The notes: generated from the letters alone by a model not told the origin. Counted from the first letter of the stretch, positions 52,637-61,002 are shown. The stretch: 63,622 bases of DNA from Verrucomicrobiales bacterium (GCA_016795385.1 JAEUHI010000091.1:1-63622), one strand, 5' to 3'. A program made the numbers and translations.

Positions 52637-53035
52637 TCACCCGCTCACCCAACACGACTCATGCCGGACCATCCCGATCCGGGGGTAGTAATCGACCGCC
52701 TTGGGCGCGGCGAGGAGGATGAGTTTCGTCTGCGGGCCCGCCGCCTCAGCGACATGACGCATCAGTTCTTTTCCAATTCCCTGGCGCTGATACGACTCGT
52801 CGACGGCGAGGTCGGAGAGGTAACAACAATAGACGAAATCCGTGATCGCCCGGGCCACTCCGGCGAGGCGGCCTTCGATCCGCGCGGTGAGGATGAGGTC
52901 GGCGTTTCGCAACATCGCCTCGATCCGTTCGCGGTCCTCCACCGGACGCCGTTCCGCGAGGGTCGAGCGCACGAGCAGGTCGATGAATTCATCGGACGTC
53001 AAAGAGGGTTCGGTCTGGTAGGTGACAGGGTGCAT
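52637..53035 (-). CDS. GNAT family N-acetyltransferase
   Basis: This 132-residue single-domain protein has the acetyl-CoA-binding motif DESYQRQGIGKELMRHV and a preceding CYLSDLAVDE strand. Substrate unknown; small GNATs of this kind acetylate amines or protein termini. It begins 45 bp from the stop of the upstream ceramidase-like gene on the same strand; the gap contains one copy of the TTTGTCAGG word. Confidence 0.9.
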   Translation of the reverse strand: MHPVTYQTEPSLTSDEFIDLLVRSTLAERRPVEDRERIEAMLRNADLILTARIEGRLAGVARAITDFVYCCYLSDLAVDESYQRQGIGKELMRHVAEAAGPQTKLILLAAPKAVDYYPRIGMVRHESCWVSG

Positions 53036-53079
53036 CCGGTGTCTTGGACAGGTGGGTTTGTCAGGCTACGGCGGGATGG

Positions 53080-54552
53080 TCATTTCAGCAATTGCCCGAT
53101 TGCCTCCAGCAGGACGCCCTCCACCTGCGGCGCGACATTGGTGGAGCTGGGCTGGGTTTCGTAGCCGCCTTCGGCATAGGAGATCTCCGTGCCGATGTAG
53201 GCGGGGCCGCCGTCTCCGTAAGCGGCGAGGCAGACGATCCCGTCGCTCTTCATTTCCTGCGCGGCCAACTGGTATTCGACGAAGAGTTCGCCGGGCATGT
53301 GGAGCAGGTGGACTTGACCGAGTTTGAGACAGGTGAGGTCGATGCGTTGACCGGAGAGGACACGTTCGACGTAGGCGAGTTTTCCCGCAGCGGGGAGCCG
53401 GTTCGATTCAGGCAGGGAAGCGTCCTCGAGGGTGGCTTTCAACTTCGCCGCATCGAGATGCGGAGCGAGAGGCAGCGCGACCGGGGCGACCCGCCACTCT
53501 ACCGACGAGGCATCGATCGGTTGGCGCACGGTCGATCGCCAGGCGCGTTTCAGTCCATCACTCATCCGTTCGGTGAGGCGGAGGCGCGACTCGGGTGTGC
53601 CGTCGTTGTATTTTCCCGCAGCGACGTTGCCGCCGCCTCCGGTGAAATGAATGAGGGGAATGCCGTCGCGCGAGCGCTCCAGTTCGGCCCGGGCGAGCCC
53701 GACGAATTCGCTCGTGACATCGCCAAGTCCGAAATGGCTTTGAGGATGGGTCGCGTAGTAGCTGAGCGACACGATGGGGGAGTCGCCCTCGTAGAAAGTC
53801 ACCATCTTCACCTCGGGATCGATGACGCCCTCGGGGGCGGCGAGGGCTTCCTCGACGCGGGTGGCGCTCAGCTCGTAGCCGTTGCTGCGCGCGGTCTCGA
53901 CGAGCCGCGAGAGGAGTGGCTCGGGAATGCGGTAAGAGCTCGAGCGAGCGATCGCGACCTTGCCATCAGGACCGAGGATGCGGCGGTTCGAGGCGATCTT
54001 TTCGACCTTGGCACGACCGACTCCGAGATGGCTCGCGGGGCGCGCCGAGGCAAGCGAGTTTTTCAACGACTCCGCGCTGCGTGCGATGGTCTCGCGCAAA
54101 AAGGCGGAATCCTGCCGGATCCCGCCGAGTCCGAGCGGCTCGAGGAGGGCCTCGGCCCCGAAGTCGCAGCGGGGGCCGTCGTGTTGGTGCAGGGCATGCA
54201 CGGCGACGCGGTCCGGAGTCGTGCCGGCGGCCGCGGCGAGGGCTTCGCGCCAGGCGTCGTGGCCTTCGTTTGAAATGCCGATCCAATCGACCGCGCAGAG
54301 CACGATGGGTTTGCCCGCACCCAGCAGCACGATGCCGCGGGCGCTCAGCGGATCTTCGATTTTCCGCGCGGCCGCATAGGCTACCGGGCTGCCCAGAGGA
54401 GGTGTCGCGTCGGCGAAAAAGACGGCGACCCGGAGCGGTCCGTCTTCGGCAGGCGTGACGGCGAGTCGATAGAGAAGGAAACTTCCCGCCACGAGCGCGA
54501 TGGCAATGAGCGACGGCCAGACGGCTTTGAATCCGGGTTCTTCTTCCTTCAT
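53080..54552 (-). CDS. Membrane-anchored neutral ceramidase N-terminal-domain-like protein
   Basis: This 490-residue protein starts at ATG 54552 with MKEEEPGFKAVW and one transmembrane helix (about 14-32). The ectodomain resembles that at 20238-21593: ADATPPLGSPVAYA, LCAVDWIGISNEG, AVHALHQHDGPRCDFG (histidines probably binding zinc), SYYATHPQS and HFTGGGGNVAAGKYND. It is anchored rather than secreted. The natural substrate is unknown; similar proteins are scattered in heterotrophic Verrucomicrobia. Confidence 0.8.
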   Translation of the reverse strand: MKEEEPGFKAVWPSLIAIALVAGSFLLYRLAVTPAEDGPLRVAVFFADATPPLGSPVAYAAARKIEDPLSARGIVLLGAGKPIVLCAVDWIGISNEGHDAWREALAAAAGTTPDRVAVHALHQHDGPRCDFGAEALLEPLGLGGIRQDSAFLRETIARSAESLKNSLASARPASHLGVGRAKVEKIASNRRILGPDGKVAIARSSSYRIPEPLLSRLVETARSNGYELSATRVEEALAAPEGVIDPEVKMVTFYEGDSPIVSLSYYATHPQSHFGLGDVTSEFVGLARAELERSRDGIPLIHFTGGGGNVAAGKYNDGTPESRLRLTERMSDGLKRAWRSTVRQPIDASSVEWRVAPVALPLAPHLDAAKLKATLEDASLPESNRLPAAGKLAYVERVLSGQRIDLTCLKLGQVHLLHMPGELFVEYQLAAQEMKSDGIVCLAAYGDGGPAYIGTEISYAEGGYETQPSSTNVAPQVEGVLLEAIGQLLK

Positions 54553-54618
54553 GCCGCCCAGCATGAGCGAAACGCGCACCGGGGACAATCACGCATCGGC
54601 GGACCGGATCCACGCGGA

Positions 54619-55245
54619 TCAAGGAGCGTCCGCAAAATGTCGGCGCATCAGCTCGGCGACCTCGTGATCACCCGGATGCGGGCTTTGCGAAAGGCCTTCA
54701 ATGACGCCGGGCGCGTCGTCCGGTCGATTCTGGCTGAGCTTGAACTTGCCCTCGATCCGCGTGATCGCGATCTCGAATCCGACGGTCCCTTTCATGAGAC
54801 GGTCGCGGAAATCTTCCGGCATTTCGCCCGACCAACGGTCCGGCCGATCCCGTTCGTGGACCTCGACGAGTTCGTGCAGCATCGCCGCAAATTCGCCGGG
54901 ATCCTCGACGAGACGGGGGAATCCGTAGACGTGCACGGCGGTGTAGTTCCACGTCGGCACCGCCGGTGAGGTTCGATACCACGCCGGTGAGATGTAGGCA
55001 TGTGGACCGGTGAAGATCACAAGGACTTCCGTGTCAGGATCGAGGTCGCGCCACTGGGGATTGGCCCGGGCGAGGTGGCCCTGCAGCGCTCCGTGCTCTC
55101 CGACTCCCTCTTTCAACACCAGCGGCACGTGGGTCGCCTGCAAACCCCCGGCATTTTGAGTGACGAGTGTCGCGAAGTTGTGTTGGCGCAGGAAGACGTT
55201 CAATGTCGCCCGATCGTCGACCTTGAATGCTTCGGGAGAATACAT
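54619..55245 (-). CDS. PaiB-like FMN-binding negative transcriptional regulator
   Basis: This 208-residue protein matches the PaiB family throughout: MYSPEAFKVDD, FATLVTQNAGGLQATHVPLV, HLARANPQW, GPHAYISPAWY, VPTWNYTAVHVYG and IEGKFKLSQNRP. The fold is an FMN-binding split barrel; in Bacillus it is linked to repression of sporulation and protease genes, but many homologues may be flavin enzymes. The ATG at 55245 fits the family start. It follows phnA on the same strand with 38 bp between. Confidence 0.93.
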   Translation of the reverse strand: MYSPEAFKVDDRATLNVFLRQHNFATLVTQNAGGLQATHVPLVLKEGVGEHGALQGHLARANPQWRDLDPDTEVLVIFTGPHAYISPAWYRTSPAVPTWNYTAVHVYGFPRLVEDPGEFAAMLHELVEVHERDRPDRWSGEMPEDFRDRLMKGTVGFEIAITRIEGKFKLSQNRPDDAPGVIEGLSQSPHPGDHEVAELMRRHFADAP

Positions 55246-55283
55246 CGGGAAAGGGGCTGGATCCGATGCGCGATGGGGTGATG

Positions 55284-55616
55284 TCAGGAGGTCACCTTCT
55301 TCACGAACTGCGCCTTTAGCCCGATCGCGATGCCGTCCATCTTGCAGGAGATCTCGTGATCGCCGTCGACGAGGCGGATCGGTTTCGATTTCGTGCCCGA
55401 CTTCAACACCTGCGAGCTGCCCTGCAGCTTCAGATCCTTGATCATCGCCACGACGTCGCCGTCGGCGAGGACGTTGCCATACGCGTCCTTGACGACGCGC
55501 GGCCCGTCCGCCACTTCCGCGATGGGCCATTCGTGACCACAGGTCAGGCATTCGTAATGATCCTCGAGGGTGAGGATCTCGTTCATTTCACACATGGGAC
55601 AAGCGGGGGTACTCAT
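55284..55616 (-). CDS. PhnA/YjdM-type zinc-ribbon protein
   Basis: This 110-residue protein has an N-terminal zinc ribbon (ACPMC at 5-9 and CLTCGHEW) followed by the conserved VVKDAYGNVLADGDVVAMIKDLKLQG and LKAQFVKKV blocks of the YjdM family, once called PhnA. Despite the name it is not a phosphonoacetate hydrolase; function remains uncertain. Start ATG 55616. It is divergent from the BrnT toxin promoter. Confidence 0.95.
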   Translation of the reverse strand: MSTPACPMCEMNEILTLEDHYECLTCGHEWPIAEVADGPRVVKDAYGNVLADGDVVAMIKDLKLQGSSQVLKSGTKSKPIRLVDGDHEISCKMDGIAIGLKAQFVKKVTS

Positions 55617-55685
55617 GGGGGCAACTAGGAGGCGGGGGAGGCGATGAGCAAGGGGAAAAGCGGCTGAGAAGCTTATGGGCTGGGA

Positions 55686-55722
55686 TTGACAGTATGTGGC
55701 TGATAGCAATATACTGTATTGC
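55686..55722 (+). promoter_or_regulatory. Promoter and operator of the brnTA operon
   Basis: TTGACA (55686-55691) and TATACT (55710-55715) are separated by 18 bp, a near-consensus sigma-70-type promoter. GCAATA-TACTG-TATTGC (55706-55722) is a 6-bp inverted repeat covering the -10, and CAGTAT/ATACTG half-sites recur nearby (55690-55731). The overlap fits autorepression by a BrnA/BrnT complex, as known for this family. Confidence 0.75.
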
Positions 55723-55737
55723 AGAATACTGAGAGAA

Positions 55738-56031
55738 ATGAGCGGCCTATCCTTCGAATGGGACTCAAAAAAGGCGGAGAGCAATGATCGAAAGCACGGC
55801 GTCACGTTCGAAGAAGCGAAAACCGTGTTCTTCGACGATCAGGCTTTGGTCATCCCTGACCCGGATCATTCCGAGAATGAGGACCGATTCATCATCATGG
55901 GGAAAAGCGGGCAATCCCGAATGCTCGTCGTCGTTCATTGCTTTCGTCGGTCGGGAACGATGATCAGGCTGATTTCCGCGAGGCGGGCCGGAACCAAGGA
56001 ACAAAAATCTTACTGGGAACAAAAGACATGA
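55738..56031 (+). CDS. brnT: BrnT family toxin
   Basis: This 97-residue protein has the BrnT (DUF497) layout: FEWDSKKAESNDRKHGVTFEEA, IIMGKSGQSRMLVVVHC, then RLISARRAGTKEQKSYW. BrnT folds like RelE and inhibits translation as a ribonuclease. The ATG at 55738 follows GAGAGAA; an upstream in-frame start at 55696 lies inside the promoter. It overlaps brnA by ATGA. Base composition is more AT-rich than the surroundings, suggesting recent transfer. Confidence 0.93.
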   Translation: MSGLSFEWDSKKAESNDRKHGVTFEEAKTVFFDDQALVIPDPDHSENEDRFIIMGKSGQSRMLVVVHCFRRSGTMIRLISARRAGTKEQKSYWEQKT

Positions 56032-56243
56032 GAAAAGAATACGATTTCTCCAAAGCGAAGCCGAATCCGTATGCGAAAAGGCTCAAGAAGGCGGTGACGA
56101 TCCGGCTCGAGCCGGATGTGATCGATTACTTCAAATCGCTCTCCGTGGAGACCGGGATCCCCTATCAAAACCTCATCAATCTCTATCTTCTGGATTGCGC
56201 CAAGGAAGGTCGCCGTCTGGCTTTGACCTGGAAGAAGAGCTGA
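56028..56243 (+). CDS. brnA: BrnA family antitoxin
   Basis: This 71-residue protein has the BrnA fold: an N-terminal arm (DFSKAKPNPYAKRLK) that binds the toxin and a ribbon-helix-helix part (VTIRLEPDVIDYFKSLSVETG, PYQNLINLYLLD). Family members repress their own operon, here through the palindrome over the -10. It is coupled to brnT by a 4-bp overlap and ends 19 bp before the convergent oxidoreductase gene. Confidence 0.92.
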   Translation: MRKEYDFSKAKPNPYAKRLKKAVTIRLEPDVIDYFKSLSVETGIPYQNLINLYLLDCAKEGRRLALTWKKS

Positions 56244-56262
56244 AGCGCGAGGCGCGAAGATC

Positions 56263-58407
56263 TCACCGCGTCCAGACCCGCCAGAGATACTCGACGCATT
56301 CCGCCCGAGTCAGCACGCCGCCCTCGGCCTTGCCGAGCAGGGTGGGGAAACCCGGATCGCCCAGCGCGACAAGCCAGCGGTTGAGATCACCCCAGCTGAG
56401 GTGACCTGCCGGAGTGAAGGTTTCCTTCTGCTCGCCGAAATTCCCCCACAGCAGCATCGTCTCGACGGCTTCGCGATCGGGATGATCAAGCGGGAGGTCG
56501 GAGAAACGCGCCGCGTTCGGCAGGACGGGTTTGTCAGGGGCGCCGTCCTTCGCTCCGCGGAGGCGCACGAGGGCTCCGGCGAGCTCGCCGCGGGTCACGG
56601 GACGGCGGGGTTCGAAGAAGACGCTGTCGGGATCGGGTTTCCAGATGCCGGCGAGGGTGAGGAGATTGGCGGCTTCGAAGTGGATGTCTTCGGGATGCAC
56701 ATCGTGCCAGGGCCAGAGCAAGGTGCCGGGACCTCCCGCGCCGCGCACGAGGATCTGCTGCACCTCGGTGACGCGCTCCGGACTCGTCGCGATCTCACGT
56801 GGCGAGATGCCTTCGCGCAGGGCGATCGCGGCGACGGTTCCGGAGGCGGTGCCCACGTGCATCATTTGGCCATGGAGACGCAGGGCCGACTGCACCATGC
56901 TGGTGACGCCCAGGTTCTTCGACGCCCCTAACAAACCCTCCATTTCCACCGGCACGAGCCCGCGCAGGGGGAAGGTGGCGCGGTCGGTGTCGGTCGACCA
57001 GTCGCGCGAACCGTGATGGTGTCCCTGCCAGGGTTTCGTGGGATCGTCGTCGACGAACTTCCGGCGTGTCGGGTGGAAGTCGAGATTGAACTGCCACCCG
57101 AAGACGGAGTCGGGATACATCGTCCTGGCCCACTTCGGCTCGTGCGACTCGGTGCGGACGTCGAGTTCCGTGATGATGGTCATCGCCTCGAGCCGGAGCC
57201 CCTCGCGCAGGTAGGGTTTGGGAGGGAGCCGGTCGGCGGTGCCGTAGTCGTCGGCGAGCGCCATGTAGCGGAAGGACTGCGGAAAATCGCCGACGCGGTC
57301 GTGAGCGGCGGTCTGGAGGTAATGGACAAACTCGAGGGCGCGCTGCTTCGCGTCCTCGTAGACGATGTGCCGCTGGGCATGGCTCATCTCCACGAGGTTT
57401 TTGCGGGAGGCCCCGGGCTCGTCGGCTTCGAGGGCATCGACGACGTGCTGTGGCAAGGTGCCGAGCTGGTAACCGTGGGCGGGCCAATTGAGGATGACCG
57501 CCTCCGTCCCCGGAGCAAATCCGAAGTGGTATCGATCGACCATGCGCCGGTGCGTGTAGATGCACCAGCCCGCCATGTTGTAGATGCCGCCGCTGCCATC
57601 CCACTCGCGCCAGGGAGGGGCCTTTTTCCAGTTTTCAAAAGACCTCTCGTCGTAGCGGGTCGGTTTGGGAATGGTCGAGTCCTTCCCCGTCTCGCGGAGG
57701 AGCGGGCACCAGCTCAGCGGATTCATTTCCTGGTGGCCGAGCTCGTCGAGTGTCTCCGGAGCGCCGGGCTCTCCGAAGCGCGAACGCAGATCGGGTCCCG
57801 CCATGTAGCCCGCGCCGCTGCGTCGGATGACGTCACCCAGATCGGAGGAATCGATCGTCAGTTTCGCGCGGATCGTAAGGCGTTTGTCAGGATCGCCCTT
57901 GGCGAAGACGGAGGGTACGAAGGAAACTCCGGTCACACGGCCGTCCCGCGTTTCGACGGCATCGACGTCCCAGCCCCGCTCGATGCGGAGAACCCCCGAA
58001 TCCACGTGCGGGGCGAGCCATTCCTCGAAGATCCGCGCGGCGGCTTTTGGCTCGATCGTGTCGGTCCCGCACCAACTGTTCCCCGGCGTGGCGACCCCAT
58101 AAGTGAGCCGGTTGTGGGCACGGATGCGGTCGATGATCTCGAGAAAGGTCCCGCTACGGGGAAAGTTCACCCTCTTTCCCTCGACCACGGTCCATTCGTC
58201 GATCGGACCGATCCCCTGGGTGCAGAATTGGCCGCCGAGCCAGTCGTGGTCGTTGGTCAGAACGATGTGTTTCACTCCAAGTCTCGCTGCCTGCACCGCC
58301 GCGGCGCAGCCCGATTCATCGGCGCCGACGATGAGCAGGTCTGTCTCGATCGTCTCCGCTTGGAGAAGTTGCAGCGGCAGCAGAGAAAGAAGGGCGAGGC
58401 GCTTCAT
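56263..58407 (-). CDS. Secreted FAD-dependent oxidoreductase with a C-terminal SLH-like region
   Basis: This 714-residue protein starts at ATG 58407 with a signal peptide (MKRLALLSLLPLQLLQA). The FAD-binding fold begins IETDLLIVGADESGCAAAVQAA, a GxGxxG variant in which the middle glycine is Asp-Glu-Ser, followed by LTNDHDWLGGQF; the family is the FAD-dependent oxidoreductase of pfam12831 type. The last 110 residues (PVTRGELAGALVRL, FSDLPLDHPDREAVETMLLWG, GHLSWGDLNRWL) look like S-layer homology repeats. A periplasmic or surface sugar oxidation role is inferred. Coupled to the SDR gene upstream by ATGA. Confidence 0.88.
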   Translation of the reverse strand: MKRLALLSLLPLQLLQAETIETDLLIVGADESGCAAAVQAARLGVKHIVLTNDHDWLGGQFCTQGIGPIDEWTVVEGKRVNFPRSGTFLEIIDRIRAHNRLTYGVATPGNSWCGTDTIEPKAAARIFEEWLAPHVDSGVLRIERGWDVDAVETRDGRVTGVSFVPSVFAKGDPDKRLTIRAKLTIDSSDLGDVIRRSGAGYMAGPDLRSRFGEPGAPETLDELGHQEMNPLSWCPLLRETGKDSTIPKPTRYDERSFENWKKAPPWREWDGSGGIYNMAGWCIYTHRRMVDRYHFGFAPGTEAVILNWPAHGYQLGTLPQHVVDALEADEPGASRKNLVEMSHAQRHIVYEDAKQRALEFVHYLQTAAHDRVGDFPQSFRYMALADDYGTADRLPPKPYLREGLRLEAMTIITELDVRTESHEPKWARTMYPDSVFGWQFNLDFHPTRRKFVDDDPTKPWQGHHHGSRDWSTDTDRATFPLRGLVPVEMEGLLGASKNLGVTSMVQSALRLHGQMMHVGTASGTVAAIALREGISPREIATSPERVTEVQQILVRGAGGPGTLLWPWHDVHPEDIHFEAANLLTLAGIWKPDPDSVFFEPRRPVTRGELAGALVRLRGAKDGAPDKPVLPNAARFSDLPLDHPDREAVETMLLWGNFGEQKETFTPAGHLSWGDLNRWLVALGDPGFPTLLGKAEGGVLTRAECVEYLWRVWTR

Positions 58408-59138
58408 AGCTGTCCGATCGGTTGCACCATGGGCCAGAGTTTCACCTCTTCGGCGACGAGGTGGGCGGGGAGACGATGGAGCTGCACGAGGAGATCCCCG
58501 ATCTCGGAGGGATCGATGCATTTGGCGAGCACCTCCGGATCCCGGGGCGGAAGATTCGCGCCCTCGGTGAAGTCGGTTTTCCCCCACGAGGGGAGCACGG
58601 AGGTGACCCGCACGCCGTGGGGGCGCAGCTCGGCGAGGAGGCACCGCGAGAACATCAGCAGGCCGGCCTTCGCCGCCGAATAGACGCCCCAGCCCGCCCA
58701 TGCATGGGTCGAGCAGGCGCTGCCGATGTTGACGATGAATCCGTCGCCCTGCGCCTGCATGATCCGGGCCGCGCGGGTGCAGCCGAGAATGGCTCCGGTG
58801 AGATTACTGGCGATCGATCGCGCGACGGAGTCGTCATCCTGCTCCGCGGCGGGACCGATCTTCACACCTTCGCCGGCGTTGTTCACGAGCACGTCGATCC
58901 GTCCGGTCGCGGCGAGGACGGCCTCGAAGAGACGGTCCCACGCGGCACCGTCGGCGGCATCGGCGACGAAAGGCGTGGCCCCGATCCGTGAGGCCGTTGC
59001 CTCCAAAGCCGTCTTGTTCCGCCCCGTGATCCAGACCCGGGCTCCGGATCGGACGAAGGCTTCCGCGATGCCCGCGCCGAACCCGCGCGAGCCTCCGGTG
59101 ACGATGACGACAGGTGGAGAAGAGGGCAGGGTGCTCAT
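58404..59138 (-). CDS. SDR family oxidoreductase
   Basis: This 244-residue short-chain dehydrogenase/reductase has the cofactor motif VTGGSRGFGAGIAEAF, NNAGEG, the active-site Ser in IVNIGSACSTH and YSAAKAG with catalytic Tyr and Lys. The Arg in ITGRNKTALEAT suggests NADP. It probably oxidises a sugar or sugar-acid. It is first in a two-gene operon with the FAD oxidoreductase and is divergent from an IclR regulator, its likely controller. Confidence 0.95.
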   Translation of the reverse strand: MSTLPSSPPVVIVTGGSRGFGAGIAEAFVRSGARVWITGRNKTALEATASRIGATPFVADAADGAAWDRLFEAVLAATGRIDVLVNNAGEGVKIGPAAEQDDDSVARSIASNLTGAILGCTRAARIMQAQGDGFIVNIGSACSTHAWAGWGVYSAAKAGLLMFSRCLLAELRPHGVRVTSVLPSWGKTDFTEGANLPPRDPEVLAKCIDPSEIGDLLVQLHRLPAHLVAEEVKLWPMVQPIGQL

Positions 59139-59181
59139 GAAGAATCCGGGAATGCGTCCATCGTGGGTGTTCCGGTTTGCG

Positions 59182-59208
59182 ATTTCAAATAAAATTTGTT
59201 ATTTCAAA
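59182..59208. promoter_or_regulatory. AT-rich operator-like region between SDR and IclR genes
   Basis: ATTTCAAA occurs as direct repeats at 59182-59189 and 59201-59208 (19-bp period), and CAAAT-AAA-ATTTG at 59186-59198 is a perfect inverted repeat. The AT-rich tract sits between divergent starts (59138 and 59212), suiting an IclR operator. It ends 3 bp before the iclR ATG, so no Shine-Dalgarno is visible. Confidence 0.55.
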
Positions 59209-59211
59209 CTC

Positions 59212-60036
59212 ATGTCATCGCGTGCCCCCGGGCAAACTCCATCCGATTCCCGCGAACGTTATCGCGTTCCCATCCTCGACCGCACCCTCGATCTCCTCGA
59301 GGTGTTGGCGGACCGACCCGCGGGTTACACCCTGACCGAATTGACCGAGGCTCTCCGCATGCCGAAAAACGCCGTCTTTCGCATCGCCACGACATTGGTC
59401 CTCCGCGGCTACGCGGAACGCGACGATCCGGCCAAGGTCTACCGGCTTTCGCGAAAGCTGCTGAGTCTGGGGCGTCAAGTGGTGGGAGGCGAGAGCCTGG
59501 TGCGTGAGGCCGTGCCATTTCTAACCTCGCTCCGGGATGCCACGGGCGAGACCGCCCTGCTGGGGACTCTCTCCGGATCACAGGGGATCGTGCTCGATCA
59601 GGCGCCCTCGCTGCATCCCGTGAAGGTGCTCGTCGAACTCGGGCACGCCTTCCCTCTCCCGACCGCGGCACCGGCGAAGGCGATGATCGCCTTTCTCCCC
59701 GCTGAGAAGCAGGCGGCCCTCGTGTCGTCGATGCGTTTTACAAAAAGGACACGGCTCACGATCCGGACTCCCGCCGCCTACCGCCGGGAGCTGGCCGAAG
59801 TCCGGCGGACCGGATTCGCCCTGGATCGGGGAGAGGAAAGTGAAACCTATGCCTGCGCGGCAGCCCCGGTCTTTGATCACAGGGATGAGGTGGTCGCGGC
59901 GCTGTGGGTCAGCGGTCCCTCGGACCGTGTCGATGCGAAGCGCATGAAGGCGCTGGGACCAATCGTGAAGGGAATCGCGAAGGCTCTTTCCCGCCGGCTC
60001 GGATCTTCGGACGAGGCGGGCGGGTGGGGAGGATGA
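59212..60036 (+). CDS. IclR family transcriptional regulator
   Basis: This 274-residue protein has an N-terminal winged helix-turn-helix (about 18-80; TLDLLEVLADRPAGYTLTEL, KNAVFRIATTLVLRGY) and a C-terminal ligand-binding IclR domain (about 95-265; AMIAFLPAEKQAALV, GFALDRGEESETYACAAAPVFD). IclR proteins sense small metabolites. Its divergent placement suggests control of the SDR/FAD oxidoreductase operon. Confidence 0.93.
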   Translation: MSSRAPGQTPSDSRERYRVPILDRTLDLLEVLADRPAGYTLTELTEALRMPKNAVFRIATTLVLRGYAERDDPAKVYRLSRKLLSLGRQVVGGESLVREAVPFLTSLRDATGETALLGTLSGSQGIVLDQAPSLHPVKVLVELGHAFPLPTAAPAKAMIAFLPAEKQAALVSSMRFTKRTRLTIRTPAAYRRELAEVRRTGFALDRGEESETYACAAAPVFDHRDEVVAALWVSGPSDRVDAKRMKALGPIVKGIAKALSRRLGSSDEAGGWGG

Positions 60037-60121
60037 TCGCGCCATGCGCCATCACGCCGCGTCCATCCAACCGTTTTTGATTGAACGAATTCCGGCGCGC
60101 GCCCACCAATGAAGTCAGGAA

Positions 60122-60526
60122 ATGCGGGCCCTTTTTGCCATCTTCATGGTCGTGTTGATCGGAAATCCGGTCTGCTGCTGCGCCTTTGCCATGCCTGAGG
60201 GCCGGTCCGAGGCGGCTCCTTCCGATCTGCCTCCTTGCTGCCGGGCGCGTCTCGCCGCTCGGGAGGAGACGCAGGATTCCGGTGGGAAGGAAGAACCTTC
60301 ACCTCGGTGTCCGTGTGCCGTGAAGCTGGGGTTTGTCAGTGCCGAAAAGGCCGTGGCACCACCCCCGCAGCCCGTGAAGGAGATTCCGGCCCTCCTCGCC
60401 GCGGTACAGGTGTTCCGACTCGATTCCGTGGACCGCACGCTCTACGGGGCGGGCCCCGGATCCAGGATGTTCCTCGTGGCGTCCCAGCCACCTCCACGTC
60501 TCCTCTACGGGGTTTTCCGTTGTTGA
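60122..60526 (+). CDS. Small cysteine-rich secreted protein, unknown
   Basis: This 134-residue protein has a hydrophobic N-terminus (MRALFAIFMVVLIGNPVCCCAF) followed by a Cys-containing segment (PPCCRARL, SPRCPCAV) and a proline-rich middle. I do not recognise the family. The cysteine-rich cluster could bind metal. Coding character is moderate, so it is a cautious call. It precedes another small secreted protein on the same strand. Confidence 0.5.
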   Translation: MRALFAIFMVVLIGNPVCCCAFAMPEGRSEAAPSDLPPCCRARLAAREETQDSGGKEEPSPRCPCAVKLGFVSAEKAVAPPPQPVKEIPALLAAVQVFRLDSVDRTLYGAGPGSRMFLVASQPPPRLLYGVFRC

Positions 60527-60680
60527 TGGGTCAGGCGATCCGATCCGGCATGGATTGCCAACGGGGCGTGCGGATTTTTCCGGTCCGATCCCCGACCCGA
60601 GGCACCGGCATACCGGACGGTGGTTTCCGACAGGACCGTTCTACGATTCTCATCAGCAATTATCCTGACAAAACACCATT

Positions 60681-60980
60681 ATGAAAAACATTCTCTCTCT
60701 TCTTACCCTTCTCGGCATCGCCTTCACTCTTTCCACCCTCCAAGCGGAGGAGAAAACCTTCGAAGGCGAGATGTCCTGCGCCAAATGCAACTTGAAGCAG
60801 GCCGAGGAGTGCGAGGATACCCTCAAGGTCGGCGAGACGCTCTACCTCCTCGAAGAGGGCGGCGAACGCAAGACCAGCGAGCACGTTTGCTCCGGCACCG
60901 CCAAAGCCAAAGTGACCGGCAAGGTCGAGGAGCGCGACGGGAAGAAATTCCTCGTCGTGTCCAAGATCGAGGTCGAATAA
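60681..60980 (+). CDS. Small secreted protein with a CxxC motif (DUF6370-like)
   Basis: This 99-residue protein has a signal peptide (about 1-22, ending STLQAEE). The mature protein reads GEMSCAKCNLKQAEECEDTL, with CAKC and a further Cys and His (EHVCSGTAKAKVTG), then a strand-rich C-terminus FLVVSKIEVE. It resembles DUF6370, a small family of unknown function in this phylum that may bind metal. A strong terminator follows 22 bp after the stop. Confidence 0.75.
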   Translation: MKNILSLLTLLGIAFTLSTLQAEEKTFEGEMSCAKCNLKQAEECEDTLKVGETLYLLEEGGERKTSEHVCSGTAKAKVTGKVEERDGKKFLVVSKIEVE

Positions 60981-61002
60981 TCCCGCGGCTCTCCTCCGAT
61001 GG

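Noticed and set aside
60305..60350. TTTGTCAGT inside the 60122-60526 gene as another copy of the word
   Set aside because: It differs in the last base and was not included in the count of 18.
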